Part shown: positions 43,151-52,101 of the stretch, piece by piece | Layout of the letters: each line of letters opens with the position of its first letter | Position numbering within the stretch: position 1 is the stretch's first letter | NCBI GenBank assembly: GCA_016716465.1 | Contig: JADJWH010000005.1 | Location: forward strand, 248,001 to 312,000 | Reading direction: 5' to 3' | Length of the DNA: 64,000 nt | DNA from: Gammaproteobacteria bacterium | GTDB taxonomy: Bacteria > Pseudomonadota > Gammaproteobacteria > SZUA-140 | The notes under the pieces: model-generated | Told to the model about the DNA's origin: nothing | Databases searched by the model: none | Seen by the model: the letters and a program-made list of their open reading frames with translations, nothing else | Program-made: the position numbers and the translations under genes

Positions 43151-44413
43151 ATGGATAAACTGATCATCACCGGTGGCGTGCCGCTCGACGGCTCCATCAG
43201 CATCTCCGGCGCGAAGAACGCCGCCCTGCCCATCCTGGCCGCCACGCTGCTGACCCCGGAGCCGGTGACCGTCTGCAATGTGCCGCACCTGCACGATATC
43301 ACCACCACCATGGAGCTGCTCGGCCGGATGGGCGTGCGACTGATGGTGGATGAAAACATGAACGTCGAGACCGATGCCTCCGACATCCAGGAATTCTGCG
43401 CCCCCTATGATCTGGTCAAGACCATGCGCGCCTCGATCCTGGTGCTCGGTCCCTTGCTGGCGCGTTTCGGGCAGGCCGACGTCTCCCTTCCGGGTGGCTG
43501 CGCGATCGGCACCCGGCCGGTGGATCTGCACATCAGCGCCTTGGAGGCGATGGGCGCCCAGATCGAGGTGAAGGGAGGCTATATTCGCGCACGGGCGCCC
43601 CGGCTGAAGGGCGTACGCCTGTTTCTCGACATGGTGACCGTGACCGGCACGGAGAACATTATGATGGCCGCCGCGCTCGCCGAAGGCACCACCGTGATCG
43701 AGAATGCGGCGCGCGAGCCCGAAGTGGTCGACCTGGCCAACTGCCTCAACCAGATGGGCGCGAAGATCAGCGGGGCCGGCTCCGATACCATCGTCGTCGA
43801 GGGCGTCCAGGAACTCAGCGGAACCACGTATTCAATCCTGCCCGACCGTATCGAGACCGGCACCTATCTGGTCGCCGCGGCAATCACCGGCGGCCGCATC
43901 CGGGTGAAGAAGACGCGCCCGGACATCCTCGACGCGGTGCTGGCCAAGCTGCGCGAGGCCGGGGCTTCGATCGAAACAGGCGACAACTGGATCGAACTCG
44001 ATATGCGCGGCCGGCGGCCCGAGGCGGTCGACGTGCGCACGGCGCCCTATCCGGCATTCCCGACCGACATGCAGGCGCAGTTCGCCACGCTGAACTCCAT
44101 CGCCAGCGGTTCCGGTACCATCACCGAGACCGTGTTCGAGAATCGTTTCATGCACGTGCCCGAGCTGCAGCGCATGGGCGCCGACCTGCGCCTGGAAGGC
44201 AACACGATCTTCAGCCGCGGGACGGACACGCTTGCCGGGGCGCCGGTGATGGCGACCGACCTGCGCGCCTCGGCGAGTCTGGTGCTGGCCGGTCTGGTGG
44301 CGGAGGGGAAGACGGTGGTCGACCGCATCTATCACATCGACCGCGGCTACGAGTGCATCGAGGAAAAGCTGGCCTCGCTCGGCGCCGATATCCGCCGGGT
44401 GCCGAAGCTGTGA
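43151..44413 (+). CDS. murA: UDP-N-acetylglucosamine 1-carboxyvinyltransferase MurA
   Basis: 420 residues. It transfers enolpyruvate from PEP to UDP-GlcNAc, the first committed step of peptidoglycan synthesis. The active-site loop LPGGCAIGTRPVDLH contains Cys117, the residue attacked by fosfomycin, so the enzyme is of the sensitive type. The start MDKLIITGGVPLDGSISISGAKNAALPI is standard. It is preceded by a GC-rich region with ATTTTTTT but no clear promoter. Confidence 0.98.
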   Translation: MDKLIITGGVPLDGSISISGAKNAALPILAATLLTPEPVTVCNVPHLHDITTTMELLGRMGVRLMVDENMNVETDASDIQEFCAPYDLVKTMRASILVLGPLLARFGQADVSLPGGCAIGTRPVDLHISALEAMGAQIEVKGGYIRARAPRLKGVRLFLDMVTVTGTENIMMAAALAEGTTVIENAAREPEVVDLANCLNQMGAKISGAGSDTIVVEGVQELSGTTYSILPDRIETGTYLVAAAITGGRIRVKKTRPDILDAVLAKLREAGASIETGDNWIELDMRGRRPEAVDVRTAPYPAFPTDMQAQFATLNSIASGSGTITETVFENRFMHVPELQRMGADLRLEGNTIFSRGTDTLAGAPVMATDLRASASLVLAGLVAEGKTVVDRIYHIDRGYECIEEKLASLGADIRRVPKL

Positions 44414-44435
44414 CGGGCGGCGACAAGGGTGGGGC

Positions 44436-45071
44436 ATGATCACCATCGCGGTATCGAAGGGACGCATCCTGCTCGAGACTTTGCCGTTGCTGGCCCGCGC
44501 CGGCATCGTCCCCGTCGATGACCCGCATACCAGCCGCAAGCTGATTTTCGAGACCCGTCGTGAAGATGTCCGCCTCGTGGTGATTCGCGCCGCCGACGTG
44601 CCGACCTTCGTCGAGTACGGGGCCGCCGACATGGGCATCGCCGGCAAGGATGTGCTGATGGAATACGGCGGTGGCGGGCTGTACGAACCGCTCGATCTCC
44701 GCATTGCGTGCTGCCGCCTGATGCTCGCGGGTCCGGAACAGCCCGTGCCGCGCCCCCGGCGCGCGCGCGTCGCGACAAAGTACGTCGAGACGGCCCGGCG
44801 CTACTTCGCCGCGCGCGGCGAACAGGTCGAGATCGTCAAGCTGTACGGATCGATGGAGCTGGCGCCGCTGGTCGACCTGGCGGACCTGATCGTCGATCTG
44901 GTGGACAGCGGCAGCACGCTGCGCGCCAACGGCCTGCGGCCCTACGAAAACATCGCCGACATCAGTTCCCGCCTGATCGTCAACAAGGCGGCGATGAAGA
45001 TGAAGCATGAACAGGTCAAGGGTCTGATCGCGCAGCTCGAGGCGGCGGTGGACCACAACAAGGGTGCCTGA
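44436..45071 (+). CDS. hisG: ATP phosphoribosyltransferase, short form (HisG-S)
   Basis: 211 residues, the short form lacking the C-terminal regulatory domain of long HisG (about 300 residues). Blocks ITIAVSKGRILLETLPLL, RAADVPTFVEYGAADMGIAGKDVL and VDSGSTLRANGL are those of the catalytic core. Short HisG works only in a hetero-octamer with the regulatory subunit HisZ, which is not in this window and must be elsewhere. First step of histidine synthesis. Confidence 0.97.
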   Translation: MITIAVSKGRILLETLPLLARAGIVPVDDPHTSRKLIFETRREDVRLVVIRAADVPTFVEYGAADMGIAGKDVLMEYGGGGLYEPLDLRIACCRLMLAGPEQPVPRPRRARVATKYVETARRYFAARGEQVEIVKLYGSMELAPLVDLADLIVDLVDSGSTLRANGLRPYENIADISSRLIVNKAAMKMKHEQVKGLIAQLEAAVDHNKGA

Positions 45072-45120
45072 CCGGCGCGATCGTTGAACGCGGTTTTACT
45101 CTCCATTGCAGTGGTGACAT

Positions 45121-46434
45121 ATGCTCGGCATCAAGAGACTGGACACGGCGGATTCCGGATTCTACTCCCGGCTTGATGAGCTGCTCGCCTGGGAAAGCGT
45201 CTCCGATGCGGGGGTCAACGAGACGGTGCGCGCCATCCTGGCCGACGTGCGCCGGCGCGGCGATGCCGCCCTGCTGGAATACACCCGGCGTTTCGACCGG
45301 GTCGAGGCGGCCACGGCGCGGGGGCTCGAGATCCCGGCCGCGCGCCTGCGCCAGGCGCTGGACGGCCTCCCCGCCGATCACCGCGCGGACCTGGAGCTGG
45401 CCGCCGTGCGCGTGCGCAGCTATCACGAGCATCAGAAGGCCGATTCCTGGACGTACACCGAGCCGGACGGCACCCTGCTGGGTCAGCAGGTCACGCCGCT
45501 CGACCGCGTCGGGCTCTATGTCCCGGGCGGCAAGGCCTCGTATCCGTCCACCGTGATCATGAATGCGATCCCCGCCAAGGTCGCCGGCGTGCCCGAGCTG
45601 ATCATGGTGGTGCCGACGCCGGACGGCGCGGTGAACGAACTGGTGCTGGCCGCCGCCTGCATCGCCGGCGTGGACCGCGTGTTCGCCTGCGGCGGGGCGC
45701 AGGCGGTCGCCGCGCTCGCCTACGGGACCGAGACCCTCCCGCGCGTGGACAAGATCGTCGGCCCCGGCAACATCTATGTCGCCACCGCCAAGGGCATGGT
45801 GTACGGCACGGTCGGCATCGACATGATCGCCGGGCCGTCCGAGATCCTGGTGATCTGCGACGGCGCGACGAATCCGGACTGGATCGCGATGGACCTGTTC
45901 TCACAGGCCGAACACGACGAGGACGCGCAGTCGATCCTGTTGTGCCCGGATCCGGCCTATCTCGACCGCGTGGCGCAGAGCATCGAGCGCCTGCTGCCGC
46001 GGATGGAGCGCGCCGACATCATTCGCACCTCGATGTCGAAGCGCGCGGCGCTGATCCGCGTGCGCGATCTCGACGATGCCGCCGCGGTGGCCAATCATAT
46101 CGCGCCCGAGCACCTCGAGCTGTCGGTGGCGGACCCGCTCGCGCTCGCACGCAAGATCCGCCACGCCGGCGCGATCTTCCTCGGGCGGCATACGGCCGAG
46201 GCGATCGGCGACTACATCGCCGGCCCCAACCACGTGCTGCCGACCTCGCGCACCGCGCGCTTCTCGTCGCCGCTCGGGGTCTATGATTTCCAGAAGCGCT
46301 CCAGCCTGATCCAGTGCACGCCGGCGGGCGCCGCCGTCCTGGGCCGCACCGCCGCGGCGCTGGCCCGCAGCGAGGGCCTGACCGCGCATGCGCGGTCGGC
46401 GCAGTACCGCGTTGACGGCGAGGGCGGGGCATAG
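45121..46434 (+). CDS. hisD: histidinol dehydrogenase
   Basis: 437 residues. It oxidises histidinol to histidine in two NAD-dependent steps, with zinc. VGLYVPGGKASYPSTVIMNAIPAKVAGV, GPGNIYVATAKGMVYGTVGIDMIAGPSEILV, DLFSQAEHDEDAQ and ANHIAPEHLEL contain the zinc and catalytic residues. Fourteen nucleotides separate it from hisC, suggesting one operon from hisG. Confidence 0.98.
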   Translation: MLGIKRLDTADSGFYSRLDELLAWESVSDAGVNETVRAILADVRRRGDAALLEYTRRFDRVEAATARGLEIPAARLRQALDGLPADHRADLELAAVRVRSYHEHQKADSWTYTEPDGTLLGQQVTPLDRVGLYVPGGKASYPSTVIMNAIPAKVAGVPELIMVVPTPDGAVNELVLAAACIAGVDRVFACGGAQAVAALAYGTETLPRVDKIVGPGNIYVATAKGMVYGTVGIDMIAGPSEILVICDGATNPDWIAMDLFSQAEHDEDAQSILLCPDPAYLDRVAQSIERLLPRMERADIIRTSMSKRAALIRVRDLDDAAAVANHIAPEHLELSVADPLALARKIRHAGAIFLGRHTAEAIGDYIAGPNHVLPTSRTARFSSPLGVYDFQKRSSLIQCTPAGAAVLGRTAAALARSEGLTAHARSAQYRVDGEGGA

Positions 46435-46447
46435 TCCCGGCGGCATC

Positions 46448-47563
46448 ATGACGTCCTCTTCCGCATCCGCGCCCGCCGACGCCGCCATCCGCGCCCGCAT
46501 CGAGCAGTGGGTGCGTCCGGAGATCCGCGCGCTCAACGCCTATCATGTGCCGCCGGCCGCCGGCCTGATCAAGCTCGACGCGATGGAGAATCCCTACCGC
46601 TGGCCGCCGGCCGTGGTCGAGGCCTGGCTGGAGACGCTGCGGGAGGTCGCGCTCAACCGTTATCCCGATCCCGGCGCGGACGCGCTCAAGCGCGAGCTGC
46701 GCGCGTTCTTCGGGGTGCCGCGCGGGATGGATCTGCTGCTCGGCAACGGTTCGGACGAACTGCTGCAGATCGTCGCGCTCGCCGTGGCCGCCCCGGGACG
46801 CGTCGCGCTGGCGCCGCAGCCGGCGTTCAGCATGTACCGCATGATCTCGATCTTTACCGGCCTGGATTTTGTCGGCGTGCCGCTGCGTGCCACCGACTTT
46901 GCCCTCGAGCGCGAGACGGTGCTGGCGGAGATCGCGCGCCGCCGCCCCGCGCTGGTACTGCTCGATTATCCGAACAATCCGACCGGTGGACTGTTCGACG
47001 CGGAGACCGTGCGCGCCGTGATCGAGGCGGCGCCCGGCCTGGTGGTGGTCGACGAGGCCTATCAGGCCTTCTCCGAGACGACGCTGATGGACTGGCTGCA
47101 TGACCATCCCAATCTGCTGGTGTTGCGCACCCTGTCCAAGATGGGGCTGGCCGGCCTGCGCCTCGGCATGCTCGCGGGCCGGCCTGAATGGATCACGGAA
47201 CTGGACAAGATCCGCCTGCCCTACAATATCAATGTGCTGACGCAGGCGAGCGCGGCCTTCGCCCTGCGCCACCGCACCATGCTGGAGGAGCAGGCGGGAC
47301 GCCTGCGCGCCGACCGCGAGGGACTGCTCGCGGCCCTGCGCGCCTGCCGCGGTCTGACCGTCTATCCGAGCCGGGCGAACTTCATCCTGTTTCGCGCCCC
47401 GGCCGGGCGCGGCGGCGAGATCTTCGCCGGGCTGCGTGAACGCGGGGTGCTGATCAAGAATCTGGACGGCGCCGGTGATGCGCTGCGGGATTGCCTGCGC
47501 GTCACGGTCGGCACCCCCGAGGAAAACCAGGCCTTTTTGACGGCTCTGGCCGCAGTGCTGTAA
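46448..47563 (+). CDS. hisC: histidinol-phosphate aminotransferase
   Basis: 371 residues, fold-type I PLP aminotransferase. IKLDAMENPYRWP, LNRYPDPGADALKRELR, LGNGSDELLQI, LLDYPNNPTGGLF and the PLP lysine segment VLRTLSKMGLAGLRLG are visible. It converts imidazole-acetol phosphate to histidinol phosphate. The N-terminus has an Ala/Ser-rich extension of about 12 residues, so the exact start is uncertain. Confidence 0.97.
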   Translation: MTSSSASAPADAAIRARIEQWVRPEIRALNAYHVPPAAGLIKLDAMENPYRWPPAVVEAWLETLREVALNRYPDPGADALKRELRAFFGVPRGMDLLLGNGSDELLQIVALAVAAPGRVALAPQPAFSMYRMISIFTGLDFVGVPLRATDFALERETVLAEIARRRPALVLLDYPNNPTGGLFDAETVRAVIEAAPGLVVVDEAYQAFSETTLMDWLHDHPNLLVLRTLSKMGLAGLRLGMLAGRPEWITELDKIRLPYNINVLTQASAAFALRHRTMLEEQAGRLRADREGLLAALRACRGLTVYPSRANFILFRAPAGRGGEIFAGLRERGVLIKNLDGAGDALRDCLRVTVGTPEENQAFLTALAAVL

Positions 47564-47642
47564 TAACCCCGGGCCGCGGGGTCGATTCGCACGCGAAGAC
47601 GGGTTGTGCCATTATATTGGCGTTCATGTTGGAGAAGGATGG

Positions 47643-48236
47643 ATGGGAGAACGTAAGGCCACGGTTAAACGCGACACCCGGGAGACCCGTATCTCCGCGA
47701 CGGTCGATCTCGACGGCACGGGACGGGCCGTGTTCCATACCCCGGTGCCGTTTCTCGATCATATGCTGGACCAGGTCGCGCGCCACGGCATGATCGACAT
47801 CGAGTTGCATGCCGAAGGGGACATCCACATCGATGCCCATCACACCGTGGAGGACATCGGCATCGTGCTCGGCCAGGCGTTGGCGCGGGCGCTCGGCGAG
47901 AAGCACGGCATTCGCCGTTACGGCCACGCCTACGTGCCGCTGGACGAGGCCCTGTCGCGCGTGGTGATCGATCTGTCGGGCCGTCCCGGCCTGGATTACC
48001 ATGTGGTCTTTCCGCGCGCGCGCATCGGGGAGATGGACGTCGACCTGCTGCAGGAGTTTTTCCGCGGCTTCGTCAACCACGCGCTCGTCACCCTGCATAT
48101 CGACTGCCTGCGCGGAGTCAACGCACACCATATCGCGGAGACAATATTCAAGGCCTTTGGTCGCGCGTTGCGCGCGGCGGTGGAGCCGGATCCGCGCGGG
48201 GCGGGCATCATGCCGTCGACCAAGGGCAGCCTCTGA
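47643..48236 (+). CDS. hisB: imidazoleglycerol-phosphate dehydratase
   Basis: 197 residues, monofunctional (no histidinol phosphatase domain), unlike E. coli HisB. Start ATG 47643 has GGAGAAGG upstream. The metal-binding repeats are FLDHMLDQVARHG and DIHIDAHHTVEDIGIVLGQAL, and, in the second half, FVNHALVTLHIDCLRGVNAHHIAETIFKAFGRAL. The separate phosphatase must be encoded elsewhere. Confidence 0.98.
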   Translation: MGERKATVKRDTRETRISATVDLDGTGRAVFHTPVPFLDHMLDQVARHGMIDIELHAEGDIHIDAHHTVEDIGIVLGQALARALGEKHGIRRYGHAYVPLDEALSRVVIDLSGRPGLDYHVVFPRARIGEMDVDLLQEFFRGFVNHALVTLHIDCLRGVNAHHIAETIFKAFGRALRAAVEPDPRGAGIMPSTKGSL

Positions 48237-48285
48237 TTCCTGCCTGGCCAGGTTTTTCGTTCGAGCGGACGATGGATACAATCCC

Positions 48286-48924
48286 ATGACGACGGTAGCG
48301 GTAATCGATTACGGCATGGGCAACATCCGTTCCGTGTCCAAGGCGCTGGAATACGTCGGCGGCGACGCCCAGATCGAGGTCAGCTACGACCCGGAGCGCA
48401 TCCTGCATGCCGACCATGTGGTGTTCCCCGGTGTGGGCGCGTTGCGCGACTGCATGTCTGAATTGCAGCGGCTGGAGCTCGACGACGTGATCCGTGAATG
48501 CGCCCGCACCCGTCCGTTCCTCGGCATCTGTCTCGGCATGCAGGCCCTGCTGGATTTTAGCGAAGAGAATGGCGGTACCTCCGGCCTCGGTATCGTGCCC
48601 GGGCGTACCGTGCGGTTTCCCGGCGGCGACCCCGGCGCGGAACCGCTCAAGATCCCCCACATGGGCTGGGATCGCGTCCATCAGGCACATGCCCACGCTC
48701 TGTGGGAGGGGATCGCCCAGGACAGCTATTTCTACTTCGTGCACAGCTACTATGTGGAACCGCGCGATGCCGCGGTGGTCGCCGCGACGACCGATTACGG
48801 CGTTTCGTTTGCCGCGGCGCTGGCGCGCGGTAACATATTCGCGGTGCAATTCCATCCGGAAAAGAGTCAGCAGGCGGGACTGAAGCTGCTGGCGAATTTT
48901 CTCGCCTGGGACGGCGGGATCTAG
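48286..48924 (+). CDS. hisH: imidazole glycerol phosphate synthase, glutaminase subunit HisH
   Basis: 212 residues, class I glutamine amidotransferase. The nucleophile Cys is in FLGICLGMQALLDFSEE and the His-Glu pair in VQFHPEKSQ. DYGMGNIRSVSKALE is the start block. It supplies ammonia to HisF. Confidence 0.97.
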   Translation: MTTVAVIDYGMGNIRSVSKALEYVGGDAQIEVSYDPERILHADHVVFPGVGALRDCMSELQRLELDDVIRECARTRPFLGICLGMQALLDFSEENGGTSGLGIVPGRTVRFPGGDPGAEPLKIPHMGWDRVHQAHAHALWEGIAQDSYFYFVHSYYVEPRDAAVVAATTDYGVSFAAALARGNIFAVQFHPEKSQQAGLKLLANFLAWDGGI

Positions 48925-49014
48925 CGGCCGGGCGCGGCAAGCCGCGTGTATCCGGCAACAGGTAAGAAGCGTGATTCCTGGCAAGTCTGTAACCCTTCGT
49001 ATGAGGACAGTACC

Positions 49015-49752
49015 ATGTTGTTGATACCTGCCATCGATCTCAAGGATGGCCAGTGCGTGCGCCTGCGTCAGGGCCGCATGGATGACGCCACGATCTTTTC
49101 CGACGATCCGGTACAGATCGCTGGCCGCTGGGTGGAGGAAGGCGCGCGGCGCCTGCATATCGTCGACCTCAATGGCGCGATCGCCGGCCGTCCGGTCAAC
49201 ATGCGCGTCATCAAGGACATCGCCAGGGCCTTTCCCGATGTGCCGATCCAGATCGGCGGCGGGATCCGCGACGAGGAGACGATCGACGCCTACCTCGACA
49301 TCGGCGTCAGTTACGTGATCATCGGCACCAGCGCGGTGAATGAGCCCCACTTCGTCGCCGATGCCGCCGTTGCCTATCCCGGCCACGTGATCGTGGCGCT
49401 GGATGCGCGTGAGGGGAAGGTGGCCATCGATGGCTGGTCCAAGCTGTCGAATCACGATGTGATCGATCTCGCACAGCACTTTGAGCGCGACGGCGTCGTC
49501 GCCATCGTCTATACGGATATCAGCCGTGACGGCATGATGAACGGCATCAATATCGAGTCCACCGTCCGGCTCGCCCAGGCGGTCACCATACCGGTGATCG
49601 CCTCCGGCGGCATCGCCAGCATCGAGGACATCAAGGCGCTGGGCAGGCATGCGCGCGACGGCATCACCGGCGCGGTGCTGGGCCGCGCCCTGTACGAGGG
49701 GGCGCTGGATTTCGCCGAGGCCCAGCGCCTCGCCGACGGTTTCGCCGGATGA
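49015..49752 (+). CDS. hisA: phosphoribosylformimino-5-aminoimidazole carboxamide ribotide isomerase HisA
   Basis: 245 residues, a (beta-alpha)8 barrel. The catalytic acids appear in LIPAIDLKDGQCVRLRQG and VYTDISRDGMMNGINIE; QIGGGIRDEETIDAYLDIGVSYVIIGTSAV and IPVIASGGIASIEDI bind the phosphates. Its start ATG 49015 follows a long upstream-open frame. It overlaps hisF by 4 nt. Confidence 0.98.
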   Translation: MLLIPAIDLKDGQCVRLRQGRMDDATIFSDDPVQIAGRWVEEGARRLHIVDLNGAIAGRPVNMRVIKDIARAFPDVPIQIGGGIRDEETIDAYLDIGVSYVIIGTSAVNEPHFVADAAVAYPGHVIVALDAREGKVAIDGWSKLSNHDVIDLAQHFERDGVVAIVYTDISRDGMMNGINIESTVRLAQAVTIPVIASGGIASIEDIKALGRHARDGITGAVLGRALYEGALDFAEAQRLADGFAG

Positions 49753-50525
49753 CGGGTCTCGCCAAGCGCATCATCCCCTGCCTCGACGTCGACAAGGGCC
49801 GCGTCGTCAAGGGTGTCCGCTTCGTGAACATCACCGATGCCGGCGATCCGGTCGAGATCGCCCGGGTCTACGACGCCCAGGGCGCGGACGAGCTGGTGTT
49901 CCTCGATATCACCGCCAGTGCCGAGGAGCGCGCGACGATGGCGCACGTGGTCGAGCAGGTGGCCGCGCAGGTGTTCATTCCGCTGACCGTCGGCGGCGGT
50001 ATCCGCGAGGTGACCGATATCCGGCGCATGCTAAACGCGGGCGCGGACAAGGTCGCCATCAACACGGCGGCGATCACCAACCCCGACTTCGTGCGCGTCG
50101 CGGCCGAGCGCTTCGGTTCCCAGTGCATCGTGGTGGCCATCGACGCCAAGCGCGTCAGCGGTCCGGAGGATGCGCCGGCATGGGAGATCTTCACCCACGG
50201 CGGCCGCAAGTCGACCGGAATCGACGCGGTGGACTGGGCACGCCGCATGGCCGAGCTCGGCGCCGGCGAAATACTGCTGACCAGCATGGACCGTGACGGC
50301 ACCCGTGACGGCTACGATCTCGAGCTGACCGCGGCGGTCAGCGCGGCCGTCGGCGTGCCGGTGATCGCCTCCGGCGGGGTGGGGGAACTGCAGCACCTGG
50401 CCGACGGCATCCTCAAGGGCAAGGCGGACGCGGTGCTGGCGGCGAGCATCTTTCATTACGGCCAGCACACGGTACAGGATGCGAAGCGTTTCCTGGCCGG
50501 GCGTGGCATCACGGTTCGGCTTTGA
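49749..50525 (+). CDS. hisF: imidazole glycerol phosphate synthase, cyclase subunit HisF
   Basis: 258 residues, a barrel paralogous to HisA. LAKRIIPCLDVDKGRVVKGVRF (Asp11-type acid) and LLTSMDRDGTRDGYDLEL (second acid) are catalytic; TVGGGIREVTDIRRMLNAGADKVAINTAA binds phosphate. With HisH it forms IGP and AICAR. Confidence 0.98.
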   Translation: MTGLAKRIIPCLDVDKGRVVKGVRFVNITDAGDPVEIARVYDAQGADELVFLDITASAEERATMAHVVEQVAAQVFIPLTVGGGIREVTDIRRMLNAGADKVAINTAAITNPDFVRVAAERFGSQCIVVAIDAKRVSGPEDAPAWEIFTHGGRKSTGIDAVDWARRMAELGAGEILLTSMDRDGTRDGYDLELTAAVSAAVGVPVIASGGVGELQHLADGILKGKADAVLAASIFHYGQHTVQDAKRFLAGRGITVRL

Positions 50526-50548
50526 CCCTGAGCGGAGAGGTTGACGAC

Positions 50549-50953
50549 ATGCCCGAAGGGGAGGACTGGCTGGCGGATGTGAAGTGGACGAAGAGCGGGC
50601 TGGTGCCCGCCATCGTGCAGGATCACGCCAGTGGCCGCGTACTGATGTTCGCCTGGATGGACCGCGCGGCGTTGGCGGAAACCGCCGCCAGCGGCCGCGC
50701 GGTGTTCTGGTCGCGTTCGCGCCACAGCCTGTGGCGCAAGGGCGAGAGTTCGGGCCATGTCCAGCGGGTGCGCGAGCTCTGGCTCGACTGCGACGGCGAT
50801 GTGGTGCTGCTGCGCGTTGAACAGGAAGGCGGCATCGCCTGCCATACCGGGCGCCAGAGCTGCTTCTTCCGCCGGCTGCGGGACGGACGCTGGGAGACGA
50901 TCGACCCGGTTCTGAGGGATCCCGCCGATATATATGGTGATTCCGGCGGCTGA
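50549..50953 (+). CDS. hisI: phosphoribosyl-AMP cyclohydrolase
   Basis: 134 residues, monofunctional. Start ATG 50549 with AGAGG upstream. The metal-binding elements are LMFAWMDRAAL, FWSRSRHSLWRKGESSGHVQRV, DCDGDVVLLRVEQEGGIACHTGRQSCFFRR, which include the conserved Asp and Cys residues. In enterobacteria it is fused to HisE; here hisE follows as a separate gene. Confidence 0.97.
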   Translation: MPEGEDWLADVKWTKSGLVPAIVQDHASGRVLMFAWMDRAALAETAASGRAVFWSRSRHSLWRKGESSGHVQRVRELWLDCDGDVVLLRVEQEGGIACHTGRQSCFFRRLRDGRWETIDPVLRDPADIYGDSGG

Positions 50954-50999
50954 AAGGCGGTATATTCAAGGGCATCATCCAGATTCGACGGCAGATTTC

Positions 51000-51320
51000 A
51001 TGGATACCGTACTGACAGATCTGGCACGCGTGCTGGAACAGCGCAAGCTGGGGGACCCGGAGACATCCTACGTGGCCCGGCTCTATAATAAGGGCCTGCC
51101 TGCAATCCTGAAAAAGATCGGCGAGGAGGCCACCGAGGTGGTGTTGGCTGGGCAGTCCGAGGGTGACGATGCGCTGGTGCGCGAGGTGGCGGACCTGTGG
51201 TTTCATACCCTGATCCTGCTCGCCCATCGCGGTCTGGGACCGCGGGAAGTACTGGCCGAGCTCGAGCGGCGCAGCGGGGTCTCCGGCATCGAGGAGAAGA
51301 ACAGCCGGGTCGGACGGTAG
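51000..51320 (+). CDS. hisE: phosphoribosyl-ATP pyrophosphatase
   Basis: 106 residues, all-alpha MazG-like fold. SYVARLYNKGLPAILKKIGEEATEVVLAG holds the metal-binding Glu cluster, and LVREVADLWFHTLILLAHRGLG the second. It removes pyrophosphate from PR-ATP, step two of the pathway. It is followed by tatABC, a pairing common in proteobacteria. Confidence 0.97.
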   Translation: MDTVLTDLARVLEQRKLGDPETSYVARLYNKGLPAILKKIGEEATEVVLAGQSEGDDALVREVADLWFHTLILLAHRGLGPREVLAELERRSGVSGIEEKNSRVGR

Positions 51321-51368
51321 GACGGGCGAGGGTGTGCCCGAACATCAATGTGATTGAGGTGCAAGATC

Positions 51369-51614
51369 ATGGGATTCAGTCTCTGGCATTTACTGGTGGT
51401 GTTGTTGATCGTGGTCCTGCTGTTCGGGACCAAGAAGCTGGCCTCTATCGGCAAGGACATGGGCGGGGCGGTGAAGGGGTTCCGCGACGCCATGCGCAAC
51501 CCGAACGAGGGCGAGGACCAGGAAGAAGACAAGGAAGCGCCCCGCCTCAAGCAGGCCGATGCACCGAAGGCCGGCGAGGGCAAGGTCGAGTCGCGCGAGA
51601 AGAACCAGGCCTGA
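51369..51614 (+). CDS. tatA: Sec-independent translocase subunit TatA
   Basis: 81 residues: a short N-terminal membrane helix (LWHLLVVLLIVVLLFG), the hinge FGTKKLASIGKDMGGAVKGFRDAMR and an acidic tail. TatA oligomers form the passage for folded proteins. Its substrates here should include the Tat-signal protein ActB1 at 56065. Confidence 0.97.
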   Translation: MGFSLWHLLVVLLIVVLLFGTKKLASIGKDMGGAVKGFRDAMRNPNEGEDQEEDKEAPRLKQADAPKAGEGKVESREKNQA

Positions 51615-51759
51615 GTCGCTCCATGTCCGGACTGCCGCCCAGCATCGCGTACCTCCCGTCTTCCGGATCGACCGGTCGCCAGGGCGTGAGCGGGCCCCGG
51701 CGCATGCCCACCTAGCCACCCTTTTTTCGCCCCGGGCGGCCGCTCGGATTGCCAAGCCG

Positions 51760-52101
51760 ATGTTCGATATTGGGTTCAGCGAAATTCTCATCATCTCCGT
51801 GGTGGCGATCCTGGTCGTCGGACCCAAGGAGTTTCCCGCCCTGGTGCGCACCATCGGGCGCTGGATGGGGAAGGCGCGTTCGGTCGCCGGCGAGGTCAGG
51901 AGCGAGTTTCAGCGTGAACTGGCCAGGACCGAGGAGCTCACGCGCAAGATCGAGCAGGAAAGCGAGATCGCCGAGCTCCACAAGGTGATCGACGAAACCA
52001 AGGCCACCATCCCGATCAACGCCCCGGTCGCAGGCGAGGAGAAATCCGCGCCCGACGCGGCCGCGTCGAACACGGGGACCAAGTCCGATGGCGGCACCTG
52101 A
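51760..52101 (+). CDS. tatB: Sec-independent translocase subunit TatB
   Basis: 113 residues. MFDIGFSEILIISVVAILVVGPKEFPALVRTIGRWMGKARSV is the TatB signature, with the Glu in the helix and the GPKEFP hinge. The C-terminal half is helical and charged. It forms the receptor with TatC, which it overlaps by 14 nt. Confidence 0.97.
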   Translation: MFDIGFSEILIISVVAILVVGPKEFPALVRTIGRWMGKARSVAGEVRSEFQRELARTEELTRKIEQESEIAELHKVIDETKATIPINAPVAGEEKSAPDAAASNTGTKSDGGT

